Of a stretch of DNA of 64,000 nucleotides, positions 11,171 through 23,681 are shown piece by piece. The DNA is from Nyssa sinensis. Taxonomy: Eukaryota; Streptophyta; Magnoliopsida; Cornales; Nyssaceae. How positions within the stretch are numbered: position 1 is the first letter of the stretch; every line of letters starts with the position of its first letter. Made by a program: the position numbers and the translations under genes. Below the pieces are notes generated by a model, which worked only from the letters and a program-made list of their open reading frames with translations, ran no database searches and was not told the origin of the DNA. Location of the stretch: contig CM018051.1 of assembly GCA_008638375.1 (NCBI GenBank), positions 28,393,344-28,457,343 of the forward strand, in the 5' to 3' direction.

Positions 11171-11975
11171 GGTGTTTGCACTTGGGTATGGAGGAAATTG
11201 ATGAAGCTTAGAGAAGAGTTTTAATCTTTAATTCGGTACAACGTGGGAAATGGTCAGTCTACTTCTCTTTGGTTCAATTATTGGCTGCCGTCGGGTCCAA
11301 TATGGGAGATAAAGTTATCTATGATTCTGGGTTTTTTAGATCAGCTCGATTGAGCCAAATCATTGGATGGAATGAGTGCAGGTGTCCTAGTGCTAACTCT
11401 CACCAATTAATAAAGCTCAAGCGCTCTATCCCCTAGTGGTTTACTCCAAATCTGTATATGATGGACCAAATCCAATGGTTGGGCCACCCTTTTGGAGTTT
11501 TTTTCTCTACTAATTCAGCTTGGCATGCGACTCGGGTCTCCAGGCCTAAAGTCTTGTGGTGGAAGCTGGTGTGGTTCTCTCATGCTATTCCTAGATGCAA
11601 CTTTATCCTTTGGTTAGCCATTCGGGAGAGGCTTACTAGTCAAGATCGTGTTTTCCAATTTAGAAGCAACCTTGAAATGAAATGTGTTTTCTGTGGGCAG
11701 CCTTTGGAAGACCATGCCCACCTTTTCTTTAGTTGTCCTTTTACACTTGACTTATGGCTTCACTGTATAGCAAAGTGTAATCTGAGTTGGTCCTCTCGCC
11801 CTTGGGCAAGACACAATTCAATGGGCCACTAAAACTTTTAAAGGGAAGTCGGCTCACGGTATTATAAATAAGTTGGTGCTTTCTACCCTGGTACATACTA
11901 TTTGGCTTGAGCGGAATCAGAGGTGTTTTAGTGATGAATCCAAAAATAAAGATCAGCTTATTGAGGGTATTAATT
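11171..11975 (+). pseudogene. LINE-B ORF2 C-terminus with zf-RVT (third part)
   Basis: Continues the LINE from 8109 with WRKLMKL, then GNGQSTSLWFNYWLP, then the C-terminal zinc-binding region CVFCGQPLEDHAHLFFSC (about 11680-11745; the L1/plant zf-RVT pattern C-x2-C...H...C). It passes TIWLERN near 11900 and ends without poly(A) at about 11975, where large-LTR sequence begins. Frames are broken in several places. The 11458-11832 frame is the longest open stretch. Confidence 0.85.
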
Positions 11976-12269
11976 TGATTAATTAAATTAATACCCGAGA
12001 AGACACCGGAGACTCACCGGAACCCTACTGGAATGTCGGGGGTGACGATGAACAGTAGGGTAGGGGACAAGGGATCGTTTGGTGAAATATATATATAATA
12101 CTACGTCGTTTAGGAAGGATCTATTTTAAATTAAAACCTAATTGGGCTTGTTTGGTTATTGGGTTAGGAAATTAGGTTTGAATACGCTGAACAGGGAAGG
12201 GATATTCTATTCCTGATGTGGGCCTTTCCGCCGTTTGGATTCGAAATCCATTGAAAAATAAAAGGGGTC

Positions 12270-12355
12270 GCAGCCCCTAGGATTCGAACGCCCCACCTCG
12301 CAACCCTAAACCAACACCCAACCCACTTGGACAGGCAAGCCCGTGGGTATAAATG
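12270..12355 (-). other. tRNA-like module 1 in large LTR (antisense)
   Basis: On the minus strand a D-arm-like 'gcctgtccaagtgg' is followed about 40 bases later by a B-box-like GCGTTCGAATCC and then a T-rich stretch. This is the A-box/B-box layout of a tRNA or tRNA-derived SINE head. The stems are degenerate, so it is not a functional tRNA. A second copy lies at 12418-12512. Confidence 0.5.
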
Positions 12356-12357
12356 TC

Positions 12358-12360
<3 letters not shown>

Positions 12361-12390
<30 letters not shown>
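12361..12390. repeat. (TA)n microsatellite
   Basis: About 15 perfect AT dinucleotides between the two tRNA-like modules. Confidence 0.95.
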
Positions 12391-12395
<5 letters not shown>

Positions 12396-12417
12396 AAGAA
12401 ATTATTTAGAAAAAATA

Positions 12418-12512
12418 AAAGAGGCGCATCCCCTGTGACTCGAACGCCCAACCCTTTAAACCAAAACCCATGTTCTTATCAATTGGACAGGCAAGCCCGT
12501 GAGGTTTTTGGG
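12418..12512 (-). other. tRNA-like module 2 in large LTR (antisense)
   Basis: Same layout as module 1: minus-strand 'cacgggcttgcctgtcc', then GGGCGTTCGAGTCACAGGGG, then T-rich. The two are related and, together with the AT run, look like a tandem duplication of one unit. Confidence 0.5.
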
Positions 12513-14126
12513 CACATATATATTATATAAAAGTAAATTTTAATTAATTTAATTAATTAAATAATGATAAATTGACCCGATGTCCAAATTCAACACGTGA
12601 ATAGTGTATTTTAACTATTTTAGACATTCTAAAACCAATGGTGAGGTCCGTTTTGTGAGACGGGATCCCAAAAAGTAAAGACACGTAAAAGGGTAAAATG
12701 ACCATTTTGCCCCTAGTACCCTTAAAGCCAAATCGAAGTCCAAAAGAGTCTAAATTGACTTTTTTCGACGTTCCAGACTCAATGGTGAGGTCCATACTAT
12801 GAAATAAAGTGCGAAAAAATATGACATATAAATATGTGAAAAACCCTAAAAGTTAATGAAGCTACCAGAAGAGTATACTTGAAGAATATATAACGCCTAA
12901 GATTAAAAATTGGGATTTAATATGATCTAAGCATAAGTTAAGAAGCATCAATAGGTGATATTTGAAGCAAATGCGAAGTTACTAGACTCTTTATGAATTG
13001 TTCTTAGGGACTACCAAGGAAGAGGGAAAGCGCATTTTTAACACTCACCCTAAAGACAGAGCTGTGTAACCCTGTATTTGAAGTGGAGATTTAACACCAT
13101 GGATTTGAAGAAGTTTTAAGTTCAAAATATCTGTAGCATTGGATATCAAATTCAGTAATTCATGGTTCCTATTTTAAAATATTTCTATTCTTATAAACTC
13201 TATTGTGACATGCTCAGTAAATGGTTTCTACTACAGTTTTCCTTAAAAATATATTTTAGCATGTCTAAGTTTAAAATGTCAAATCTCATTAAATATTCTG
13301 AATTTGAATATTCCAAGTAATTAAAGACTCTATTGTGGAAGTTATGTGTTACATGTTTTAAAATGCAACCACAAGGAGGCTATGGTTTTAATGCTTCTAA
13401 ATAGCATCTACTTATAAATGTTTTATACCTCCTGTTGCCACTAGTAATTCAAGATAAGCTGTGCATAAGCACTATATGCAATGTTGAAATTCTACAAAAT
13501 TCAACTATGACATGAAGAAATGCTAGGTAGCAGGATTTATCCCCCAGGTATGAGATTTTTCCCCATGAAGTAAAACTGGAATCTGGTTCGAAACGGACTC
13601 TACTAATGAAAGTGATAAGATGATATGTTTTGAAAATGGAAGCAGGTTTTACTCTCATTTTTCTATGCATATCTACATATTTTGAAGTTCATATACTCTA
13701 TTTGAAGAAGTACATGTTTAGCTTGAATGCTTTAAATATTTCAAAGCTATCTGTTTTAAAGAATGCATATGTTCTGTGTTCAAAGCATACAAGCAACTGG
13801 TAGTGATTGTTTTATAAACTCTCTTGTGCTAAACCACTGCCAATTGAAAACCCATGACAAATGCTGGAATTACTCACAAGCTTAGATTAGCTTACCCGGA
13901 TTTCTATCGGACCCCCTTTCAAGTGATTGACAGCAGTCCTGACTTTGATGATGATGATGATTAGAGCTTTGCCCATTTTGAGGAAGGGCGTAAGCAGCTA
14001 CTTACAGGACTAGCAGTTTTTGGAAAGAACTATGAAACTTTAGTAGTTACTTTGGTATTAGAGAATAGTAAAACTGTTATGTAATAAGCCCCACGGGGCA
14101 GCTAAACATGTATTAATCATAAAGTC

Positions 14127-17100
14127 TGTCACGACCCGAAACCCACCCTATAAGGATCTCGTGTCGTGGGGCCGACCCAATGGCCGTCCCTACTTTTTTC
14201 ATTCTTTTACCAATGATAACAATAAGTATGTGACCATAACATTAAAGTGCGGAAGCCTTATTACAACATTGTTCAAAACTGAAAAATAAGTCGACAATAA
14301 CCAACATAAACCACATTTTAGGTGGTGAGTGCATGGGAGAAACTACTGTATTCTATTGTGCTCCTCAACCGTCTCCCTACGCTCCGAATCTCCTACTGTG
14401 GTTCTGTAGCATTCTCGCCTAAAAAATATAATGAAGGGGTGAGCTAACAAAGCTCAATAAGTAAAAGCCTATCTCAAATACGGGTTAGGGATTACATCGG
14501 AAAGCATGAATTCAAAGGTAACATGATAGCCAGTCATGACAACGATTATAGTTAACAGTAAAATACCACAATAGCCAATAGACAATAATCACAATCGACA
14601 TGAGAACTGCCACAATAAAATGGTCACAGTCAAATGAGTGAACAGTTAACATCAATGCATATAAAATACCCTCGTAACTCCATATGTAAGAAAAACCCCA
14701 TCACCATATGTCCGATTACGGATTTGACCTGTAGGTCCCGTCAATCAGCCCGTAGATCCTGTCAATCGACCCGTAGGTCTTGTTAATCCTGTCAACCGAC
14801 TTGTAGGTCCTGTCAATCCTGTTAATTGACCTGTAGGTCCAGTCAATCGATAAAAACACCCCCATCACCATTTGTCCACTCACAGTCTCAACATTCAATT
14901 ATAATCAAGATTCTATTGTGTATAAGGTATGAAATAACATGACATAAGCATATAATGATAGACATCATTTCAATGAACCAAGTCATGAGATATCAGTCAA
15001 TAGACATCCACCAGATAGGACAATATCAAATGGAGGGAACAATAACAGTAGATATATTCATGAGTACAAGTTTTGGTAATAATAGAAAGATTGCGACTTG
15101 GAAAACCACGTATAGGTGATAGAAGTTTACTTACCTTTTCAATGCGTCCTAGTATTCCGTGATCTTCCCTTTCCCTTTCGAGTTTCCTATATATCAATAA
15201 ACACGTTTCAGCTTTAATGTCTTTTATCAAATTTCTCCTTCGCTACTCTGAATATCTCTTTTATCACTTTATACTTTTACGACTTCTACTTTGATTTAAT
15301 TTACCCAAGGGTAAAATGGTCATTTACGTGTCTCATTTTTCGGGTTCTGTTTTCACAATTTGGATTTCCCCGTTGAGTTCAGAAGGTTTGAAATAATAAA
15401 AATCTATTATTTACTCAACTCAATCGGAGTCCGTTTGACTCACCTTCAACGTAGGGGCATTTTGGTCATTTTAGCGTTCTACAAGTATTTTATTCTTTGG
15501 GACTCCGTCTCGTGAAACGGACCTGACCGTTAAATCTAGAAGGTCCAAAACAGTAAGTTTTCATTATTCATTCGACTAATTTACGCGTCGAAATTTAATT
15601 CGAGTTTATTTAATTTCCTTAATTATTTAATTTACTTAATTGTGTCTAATATATATAGTATTTGAAGCAAAATAAATCACATGTGCCTCAGTAGCACAGT
15701 GGTTCATCCTTCCCACTCCTTCCCCTTGGTCGCTGGTTTCAATCACAGGGTGTGCAACCTTTTTTTTTCTGTTTTTTTTTTTTTTTTTTCTTTTTTCATT
15801 TCCTATACATATTTAAGCTAGTCATTGGATAGCTTCTCCTTTTCAACCAAACACCCCCAAACTCAAATTTAAAATAAAGTAACAGTGTTGAGCAGCCATC
15901 TGAATGGGTGGGTCGGGTTGGACCTACCCGGTTTGGCCCAAATTAAAGATCAAAAACCCCAGTCGCACAATAGTCTTCCACGCACGGTTGGTTATCTTCT
16001 CCGTCAACAGTGACTCGCCGACGGTAACTCTCTTGAGTTCTCTCAATGGGGATTGATCAAGCATGTCAAGGAGGTTCCGTATCTACTCCTAGAGTTGCAA
16101 GTGGTGAAGTTTTAAATTGCCCAGGACTGCTGCAAAGTGGTTGCCCAGTGCTGGGCTCCTTTCCAGTGAGGGAGGTTCTCCCTTTTTTTTGTGCCATTTT
16201 CTCTATCGTTTTGAGCCAAGGTTACCCCTAGACGCTTGTTGCACCCTACAGAAATGTTTACTAAAGATACAACCCAAATTTCATGCATAAAATCTCCAAA
16301 CCCAACTGGTCATAAGAACCTGCAACTAGGTTTTTCTCTCTTGGTTTAGGACCGTTTCATTTGATTAGACTTGCAACATGAACTAATTTTTATGCTTGTT
16401 AAGACCCTAAGGTTAGATCTATCATTCATGTTTTTTAAAACAAACACCACAGAATCAACCTAGCTTACCTTATTTTTGAGCTCCCTCAGTATCTCTTCCT
16501 GGATCACGCCTGCTCTACCTACTGAATCTCGCAGCCTCAATCTGATCTCCTTTTCTCTGTTCTACCTCTCCTTTGCTAGCTTTTGATAAACTCATCTATG
16601 ATAAACATATATCAGCCGCCCCCCCTCCTTCAGCACCTAACATTTTTCTCTCTCTTTCTCTTTCTCTCTCTCTCCTTTCGTTTCAGCTTCGTAACCCCCC
16701 CTCCCCATTTCAACGCCATTCCTTCTCTCTCTTTATTCTTTTTTTTTTTTCTTTCTTTCTGCTCCCTGCACCGCTTGTTCTGTTTCTTTCCTTGCTTGTT
16801 TTTTTTTTCCTCTTCTAGTTTAACGTCCACTTTAAAAACCGCCCCCCCACTCTTTATTTATCTCGCTCTCTCTCTCCCTTGCCTTTTCATTCTCTGCGCG
16901 TAACTCCCACCCGTTTTTTTTTTTTTTTTTTCTTTCAGTTACATGTTGTAACTCATGCACATTTACCTTCACATTTATATGGTTATATATTTATATCTAT
17001 ACATATATATATATAGATATATATTTTTTAATTCCAATTTTTTTTCTTTCCAATTCTTTTTTTTCTTTTATTTTATCTTTTTATTTATTTATTTATTATT

Positions 17101-17303
17101 ATCATTTTATATATATATATATATATTTTATTTTATCACTATTCGTTTGCCCTGGCTTGTTTGGGCTTCGCCCGGGTATCCTTCAAACATTCGAAACACT
17201 TTCAAATCCAAACTCGTCCATTTCATTTGACATTATCACATAAAGCCTTATCGACTCGGGTTTATACGGTTTGCTCGGTTATAATTTGGGTCAGGGTATT
17301 ACA
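14127..17303 (-). repeat. 3' LTR of the non-autonomous element
   Basis: Plus-strand left end is TGTCACGACCCG and right end GGGTATTACA. It pairs base for base along most of its length with 20237-23432. I count about nine differences in the first 145 or so aligned bases. It includes a fan of partially diverged TAGGTC(C/T)-type repeats (14725-14850), a tRNA-like module (15684-15762), T-runs, CT-rich tracts and (TA)n near 16990-17125. The Ser/Leu-rich open frames at 16573-16903 are low-complexity CT artefacts. I see no gene. Confidence 0.9.
15684..15762 (+). other. tRNA-like module, 3' LTR copy (antisense to the LTR)
   Basis: TAGCACAGTGGTTCA looks like a tRNA D-arm/A-box. About 35 bases later GGTTTCAATCA resembles a B-box, and the sequence then runs into a long T-run (from 15761) as a Pol III terminator would. 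The element itself is on the minus strand, so the module is antisense to it. Confidence 0.5.
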
Positions 17304-17340
17304 TTCTACCAGGGTATTACATTCTACCACCCTTAAATTG
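17304..17340 (-). promoter_or_regulatory. Polypurine-tract region of the non-autonomous element
   Basis: On the minus strand 'aagggtggtagaa' directly precedes the 3' LTR, the expected place for plus-strand priming. An 18-base block (17304-17321) repeats the end of the LTR plus 'ttctaccagg', so the LTR terminus is duplicated here. Confidence 0.6.
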
Positions 17341-20221
17341 AGTTTTGTCCTCAAAACTCGTATGTTCATAATCTAAGAAACTTTGTTACCTCATCATGTC
17401 AGTTTCATCATCATAATTTCTTTCGTAACCTGTCTCTTGGACTTATCTCTAGTATTCAAGTACTATATTCTTAGGCAGAAAGATTTCTTTATATAGGGTT
17501 CACAGTTCTTTTGTATTCCTTTTTGTTTTATTTCAATAGTGAATTTGAAAGTCAAGGATTTGACCTTTTACTTCCTTGAGACTTTTATTCATTGTCTCCA
17601 AATTTTCAGTATTAACATCCCCATGCGTATTTCTTTAGTTCTTAGATCTATGGCTAGAGGTTTATTACTTTCATTACTCACCCTGTGTCATCTTTTCAGT
17701 TACTTGACTATTTCCCTTGTTACCAGTATCTTGACTAGTTCCATGTCTCGTCGTTGTATTCATCTCACTTGGTATTAAGTCGTGATTATCTTACTATTCA
17801 TGGTTTGTCAACTTCTGTTAGTGTTGCATGGCACATCATGTGCCAGATAAAGGTATCTAGTACCTTGATCTTTTCTTTTCGATCTGTTTCTTTGGTAGAG
17901 GTCATAAAAAGTAAACGGTGTAACTAGCCTACACCATCTCTATGGTTAGAGTGTCTTGGGTTTGTCATTCAAGTACGTTAAGTTTTACTAAGGATAGAGT
18001 AGCTTATTCTTTTTTGTTTTCATGAGCATCTTTTGGTTCATGTCAGGACGATTTACTCGTATTCTCTTTTTCCTAAAACTTTTACATGTATGGTTTCCTT
18101 TTAAATTAGTCTCCTAGACTCATTGTTGGCAATTAAAGTTTTAATAAGGTTTCTCCAAATCATCGTAAATTATCGTTCTCAATTTATTGCAGTCTTAGTC
18201 ATCAATACTTCCTTTCTCCATCACAATTTTCCTCGTAGTATTTTAAGGATTATGTATCATTTCATTTCATAGTTTCTCCAAATGATTTATTACAAGTTCA
18301 GTCTTTACGATCATTTAGATTACATTGTTCCCTAAAAGTTATTCAGAATCATTTATCGTGTACTTTCAACTAGTTTGATAGAGTATCATCTATATTTATG
18401 TTAAATCTATTACTTAGATAATAAAACTCATTAAGTCTTTTTTTAGAATTCTCATATTTCATAAGGCTAATTTTGACAATCTTGTTCATTTAGTAACTGT
18501 CTTCAACATCTATTTATCTTTTTACTCTATCAGGGTTTGCTTATGACTTATTTTAGAATTTTCATATTTTTGGTACATTATCAACTTATAGTATCAACTC
18601 TTCCTAGCATTTATCCATTTAATTTCCTTCAGACTATCCTTCATATTAATTTATTGTTAGTTCTACTAACTTCCCATAGTGTCACATTTCTAACTCCGTG
18701 TTATCTTACATTTCAATGAGTACTAACCGTTGCCCGTGTTTATTATAGTTTTCCATAATTCACTGATCAATTCATGTTTTAATTATCAAGGTTTATCAAT
18801 TTTTAATATCTCTATGATTCCTTTCCAAGATTTCTTGAGTATAACCACTATCTACTATTCAAGTCCTGCTCATCTATCTATATTATTTATTGAAACCTTC
18901 TTTAGTATTTTCAATGTCAAAGTTTCAAGAATTCTCATCACTTTCCTTTAAATATACTTTTATCTTGTAAGATTACTATTTACCTGATCATTTTAGTTGT
19001 TCAAGAATTATCTAGTTCTGTTTAGCATATAATCTTTTTCTTTTAAGACTATTAAACTTAATACATAACTTGTTATCGCTTTCTAACATTCATTAATTAC
19101 TTAACTCGTCTAAATCATCAAATTCTTTCTTAAATTGGCTAATAGTTGTGTAATTACAATCTGTGCCTCATATACTCTATGTATATCATTTATCAATAAC
19201 GATTTCATAGCATTCATCAACATGTACCAATAATAAAGCTCTTGTGCGTATTGAAACAGTTAACATGTAACCTAGGGGTTCTGTTTTTAAGTTCAACTCT
19301 AACAGTAATGAGGAAGATATTATTCATTGTATAAAGCCTATTATCAACAGTATATGTATAGGTCGTAAATAAACTAGAGGAGTACTTGTGACTACTAGTA
19401 CAACAATACATTTAGGGCTTATGTCGTCCCAGAAGTGTCATAAGGAACTTGTAGTATCTGTGTTGGTTTCTAAATGTCATTTCTTCTATATCACCTGACC
19501 TAACTTTCAACTATAGGCCAATCATTGAGAGTACCTGTGCTCCTGATCTGTACCTCGCGTGTTCTATGTTTAACATCTCTAACTAATGATCCTTATGGCA
19601 ACATGAAAATGGTTTAGTAAATAGCCTACAGTTCACATTTTTTTTTTTTCTGTCTAACATTCTCCAACAATAACTTTCCTGATGTAATGGAATCAGTAAA
19701 TCAATAGTCTAAGTGTTCAGTTGCTAAGTTCAGTTTAGTAGAAATGTGGGGACATGGATAAGTGCGTAGAGTTATCGTAAAATCTGAGCAGTCTATAAAC
19801 ATTATGAATAACTAGAAAAGTACTTGTGACTACTGATATAGTAGCCTAATCATTTCCTGGTGTTCATTATTTGCTGTAAAAGATAACAGTTAGCATTTAT
19901 GTAAGAAAGGCAATCAACGTTCATATATGAGTCTAATATAGTAACTAAGCATTATCTATAGGCTGACTCCAAGGTAAAGCCTTAATAACCCTTTTACATC
20001 AGTTGGTCTAAGCGATCTATGCTATCCATAGCTATCGACGTATTCCTTGTGTTAACCATTGCTGTAAAAGATAATCAGGTAATATTCACATAAGATAATA
20101 GTTAGTACTCACATAAAGTCTAACATAGTAGTGTCAGTAGTATCTATCGACTCACTTTTTAGACTTAACAGTTCTAGTACTCTAATCCTGTCTCCCATAA
20201 CTCGCTAGCACCTAAAACCTT
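17341..20221 (-). other. Non-coding interior of the LARD-like element
   Basis: 2.9 kb of AT-rich, low-complexity-like sequence with no recognisable retrotransposon domain on either strand. The open frames at 17539-17778, 18537-18719 and 18730-18951 are short, hydrophobic by composition and match no motif I know. I see no gene, and no repeat apart from a few 'gtacttgtgactact' recurrences (near 19383 and 19821). Confidence 0.7.
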
Positions 20222-20233
20222 GCTCTGATACCA
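20222..20233 (-). other. Primer-binding site (tRNA-iMet type)
   Basis: Plus-strand gctctgatacca is TGGTATCAGAGC on the minus strand, the 3' end of plant initiator tRNA-Met. It lies 3 bases inside the 5' LTR (which starts at 20237). This fixes the element's orientation as minus. Confidence 0.93.
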
Positions 20234-20236
20234 AGC

Positions 20237-22994
20237 TGTCACGACCCAAAACCCACCCTATGCGGATCTCGTGTCGTGGGGCAGACCTAATGGTCGTCCC
20301 TACTTTTTTCATTCTTTTACCAATGATAACAATAAGCAATGTGACCATAACATTAAAGTGCGGAAGCCTTATTACAACATTGTTCAAAACTGAAAAATAA
20401 GTCGACAATAACCAACATAAACCACGTTTTAGGTGGTGAGTGCATGGGAGAAACTACTGTATTCTATTGTGCTCCTCAACCGTCTCCCTACACTCCGAAT
20501 CTCCTATTATGGTTCTGTAGCATTCTCGCCTGAAAAATATAATGAAGGGGTGAGCTAACAAAGCTCAGTAAGTAAAAGTCTCTCTCAAATACAGGTTAGT
20601 GATTACATAGGAAAGCATGAATTCAAAGGTAACATGATAGCTAGTCATGACAACGATTGCAGTTAACAGTAAAATGCCACAATGGCCAATAAACAATAAT
20701 CATGATCAACATGAAAACTGCCACAATAAAACGGTCACAATCAAATGAGTGAACAGTTAACCTCAATGCATATAAAATACCCTCGTAACTCCATATGTAA
20801 GAAAAACCCCCATCACCATATGTTTGATTACGGATTTGACCCGTAGGTCTCGTCAATCGGCCCGTAGATCCTGTCAATCGACCGATAGGTCCTATCAATC
20901 CTATAACATACCCGTAGGTCCTGTCAATCCTGTAAATCGACCCGTAGGTCCAGTTAATCGATAAAAACACCCCCATCACCATTTTTCCATTCACAGTCTC
21001 AACATTCAATTATAAATCAAGATTCTATGAAATAACATGACATAAGCATACAATGATAGACATCATTTTAATGAATCAAGTCATAAGATATCAATCAATA
21101 GACATCCACCAGATAGGACAATATCAAATGGTGGGAACAATAACAGTAGATATATTCATGAGTGCAAGTTTTGGCAGTAATAGAAAGATCGCGGCTTGGA
21201 GAACCACGTATAAGAGATAGAAGTTTACTTACCTTTTCAATGCATCCGAGTATTCCGTGATCTTCCCATTCCCTTTCGAGTTTCCTATATATCAGTAAAC
21301 ATGTTTCAGCTTTAATGTCTTTTATCAAATTTATGCCTCGCTACTCTAAATATCTCTTTTATTACTTTATACTTTTACGACTTCTACTTCGATTTAATTT
21401 ACCCAAGGGTAAAATGGTCATTTACGAGTCTTTATTTTTTGGGTTCTGTTTTCACAATTTGGACCTCATCGTTGAGTTTAGAAGGTTTGAAACAATAAAA
21501 ATCCATTATTTACTCAACTCAATCGGAGTCCGTTTGACTCACCTTCAACGTAGGGGCATTTTGGTCATTTTGGCGTTCTACAGGTATTTTATTTTTTGGG
21601 ACTTCGTCTCAATAAACGGACCACACCATTAAATCTAGAAGGTCCAAAACAATAATTTTTCATTATTCATTCGACTAGTTTACGCGTCGAAATTTAATTC
21701 GAATTTATTTAATTTCCTTAGTTATTTAATTTACTTAATTGTGCCTAATATATATAATATTTGAAGCAAAATAAATCACATGTGCCTCAGTAGCACAGTG
21801 GTTCATCCTTCCCACTCCTTCCCCTTGGTCATTGGTTCCAATCACAGGGTGTGCAACCCTTTTTCTGGTTTTTTTTCATTTCCTGTACATGTTTAAGCCA
21901 ATCGTTGGATAGCTTCTCATTTTCAAAACACCCCCCAAACTCAAATTTAAAATTTTACCCATAAAGTAACAGTGTTGGGTAGCCCATCCGAATGGTTGGG
22001 TTGGGTCAGACCCGACCTAGTTTGGCCCAAATTAAAGATCAAAAACCCCAGCCGTGCAGCAGCCTCCCACGCACGGCTAGTCATCTTCTCTGTCAACGGC
22101 GACTCGTCGGCGGTAACTCTCTTGAGTTCTCTCAATGGGGATTGATCAGGCATGTCAAGGAGGTTCCATATCTACTCCTAGCGTTGCAAGTGGTGAAGTT
22201 TTAAATTGTCCAAGACTGCCGCAACAGTGGCTGTATAGTGCTGGGCGCCTTTCCGGGGAGGGAGGTTCTCCCTTTTTTTTGTGCCATTTTCTCTTTCGTT
22301 TTGAGCCAAGGTTACCCCTAGACACTTGCTGCACCCTACAGGAATGTTTCCTAAACATACAACCCAAATTTCATGCATAAAATCTCCATACCCAACTGGT
22401 CATAGGAACCTGCAACCAGGTTTTTCTCCCTTGGTTCAGGACTGTTTCATTTGATTAAACTTGCAACATGAACTCATTTTTATGCTTGCTAAGACCCTAA
22501 GGTTAGATCTATCATTCATTCTTTTTAAAATAAACACTACAAAATCGACCCAGCTTACCTTATTTTCGAGCTCCCTCCGTATCTCCTCCTGGATCGCGCT
22601 TGCTCTACCCACTGAATCTCACAGCCTCAATACGATCTCCTTCTCTCTGTTCTACCTCTCCTTTGCTAGCTTCCTATAAACTCATGTATGATAAACATAT
22701 ATCAGCCGCGCCCCTCCTTCAGTGCCTAACGTTTCTCTCTCTCTCTTTCTCTCCCCCTCTCGTTTCGTTTCAGCTTCGTAACCCCCTTCCCCATTTCAGC
22801 GCCATTCTTCTCTCTCTATTTTTTTTTTGTCCTTTCCTTCTGCTCCCTACGTCGCTTGCTCTGTTTCTTTCCTTCCTTTGTTTTTTTTTCCCTCTTCAGG
22901 TCTAACGTCCACTTCAAATTTGACCCCCCCCCCACTCTCTCTCTCTCCCTTGCCTTTTCATTCTCTATGCATAACTCCCATCCGTTTTCTTCTT

Positions 22995-23027
<33 letters not shown>

Positions 23028-23432
23028 TTTTTTTTCTTTCAGTTACATGTTGTAACTTATGCACATTTACCTTCACATTTATATTGTTATATATTTATAT
23101 CTATACATAGATATATATATATATATATATATTTTTTTTTTTTTCAATTCCAATTTTTTTTTCTTTCCAATTCTTATTTTACTTTTTTTTTTTATCTTTT
23201 ATTTTATTTATTTATTTATTATTATCGTTTTATATATTTATATATATAGATATATTTTCTGTTATCATTATTCGTTTGCCCTGGCTTGCTTGGGCTTCGC
23301 CCGGCTATGCCCCGGACATTCAAAACACTTTCAAATCCAAACTCGTCTATTTCATTTGACATTATAATATAAAGCCTTATCGACTCAGGTTTACACAGTT
23401 CGCTTAGTTACAATTTGGGTGTGGGTATTACA
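20237..23432 (-). repeat. 5' LTR of the non-autonomous element
   Basis: The minus-strand 5' end is TGTAATACCC at 23432 and the 3' end GGGTCGTGACA at 20237. It is the same sequence as 14127-17303 with scattered substitutions and small indels. (TA)n at about 23108-23132 and CT runs near 22735-23040 give spurious Ser/Leu and Arg/Glu-rich open frames. I see no gene. Confidence 0.9.
21783..21861 (+). other. tRNA-like module, 5' LTR copy (antisense to the LTR)
   Basis: Counterpart of 15684-15762: TAGCACAGTGGTTCA, then GGTTCCAATCA (closer to a B-box than in the other copy), then a short T-run. Confidence 0.5.
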
Positions 23433-23681
23433 AAGTTTTTAAAGTTTTTATTATGCTCTGAATGTATAATCATGTGTACCGTTCTGAAGAGCGGCAGTAC
23501 CGGGCGAATGTATGGAAAATTAAAATAAGAAAAGAAAATAAAAAGTTTCTCACACTTCTGCAAACACAGGCCGCACCGCCGCCTAATACCGTTTCTTACT
23601 TGAGCCTCGCCCTAAGGCCTCCAAGCCTAAGGGTGGCAGTCGGAATTCGAGATCCACACAGGGTGGGTTTCGAGTTGTGAC
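23433..23681 (+). mobile_element. Large LTR-like sequence, right part, ending TTGTGACA
   Basis: Ends with 'gagatccacacagggtgggt', the same terminal block seen in the other LTR families (for example 11125-11165), and TGTGACA at 23681. It is read as the end of the LTR begun at about 11976. It abuts a minus-strand LINE-B endonuclease region at 23682. Confidence 0.65.

Larger units (their letters stand above)
11976..14126 (+). mobile_element. Large LTR-like sequence, left part (rest at 23433-23681)
   Basis: Non-coding and AT-rich. It shares modules with the giant LTRs at 32028 and 60565: 'caatggtgaggtcc' near 12640 and 12783, a 'ttttgcccct' block near 12707, and two antisense tRNA-like modules. 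It is interrupted at 14126 by the 9.3-kb element and resumes at 23433, ending GTTGTGACA at 23681. A TGATTAATT start at 11976 is possible, but the canonical TGTAA end is absent. The flanking LINE pieces on the two sides are in opposite orientation, so this is not a clean insertion. I see no gene in it. Confidence 0.6.
14127..23432 (-). mobile_element. Non-autonomous (LARD-like) LTR element with 3.2-kb LTRs
   Basis: Two long direct repeats (14127-17303 and 20237-23432) flank a 2.9-kb interior. On the minus strand the element reads TGTAATACCC...GGGTCGTGACA, then PBS TGGTATCAGAGC (20233-20222), the interior, a purine-rich tract, and the second LTR. It is flanked by AAGTC (14122-14126) and AAGTT (23433-23437), a 4/5 match consistent with an aged 5-bp TSD. 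The interior has no open frame longer than about 80 codons and no gag, RT or integrase motif. It would have depended on proteins made by a partner element. It is nested in another LTR-like sequence. Confidence 0.88.

Noticed and set aside
16573..16903. Overlapping Ser/Leu/Phe-rich open frames (also 22600-23367)
   Set aside because: Composition follows CT-rich and T-rich tracts in the LTR. The same tracts in the paired LTR have different frames.
17341..20221. Search for gag-pol in the interior of the LARD-like element
   Set aside because: No frame on either strand shows protease, RT, RNase H or integrase motifs, so it is described as non-coding.
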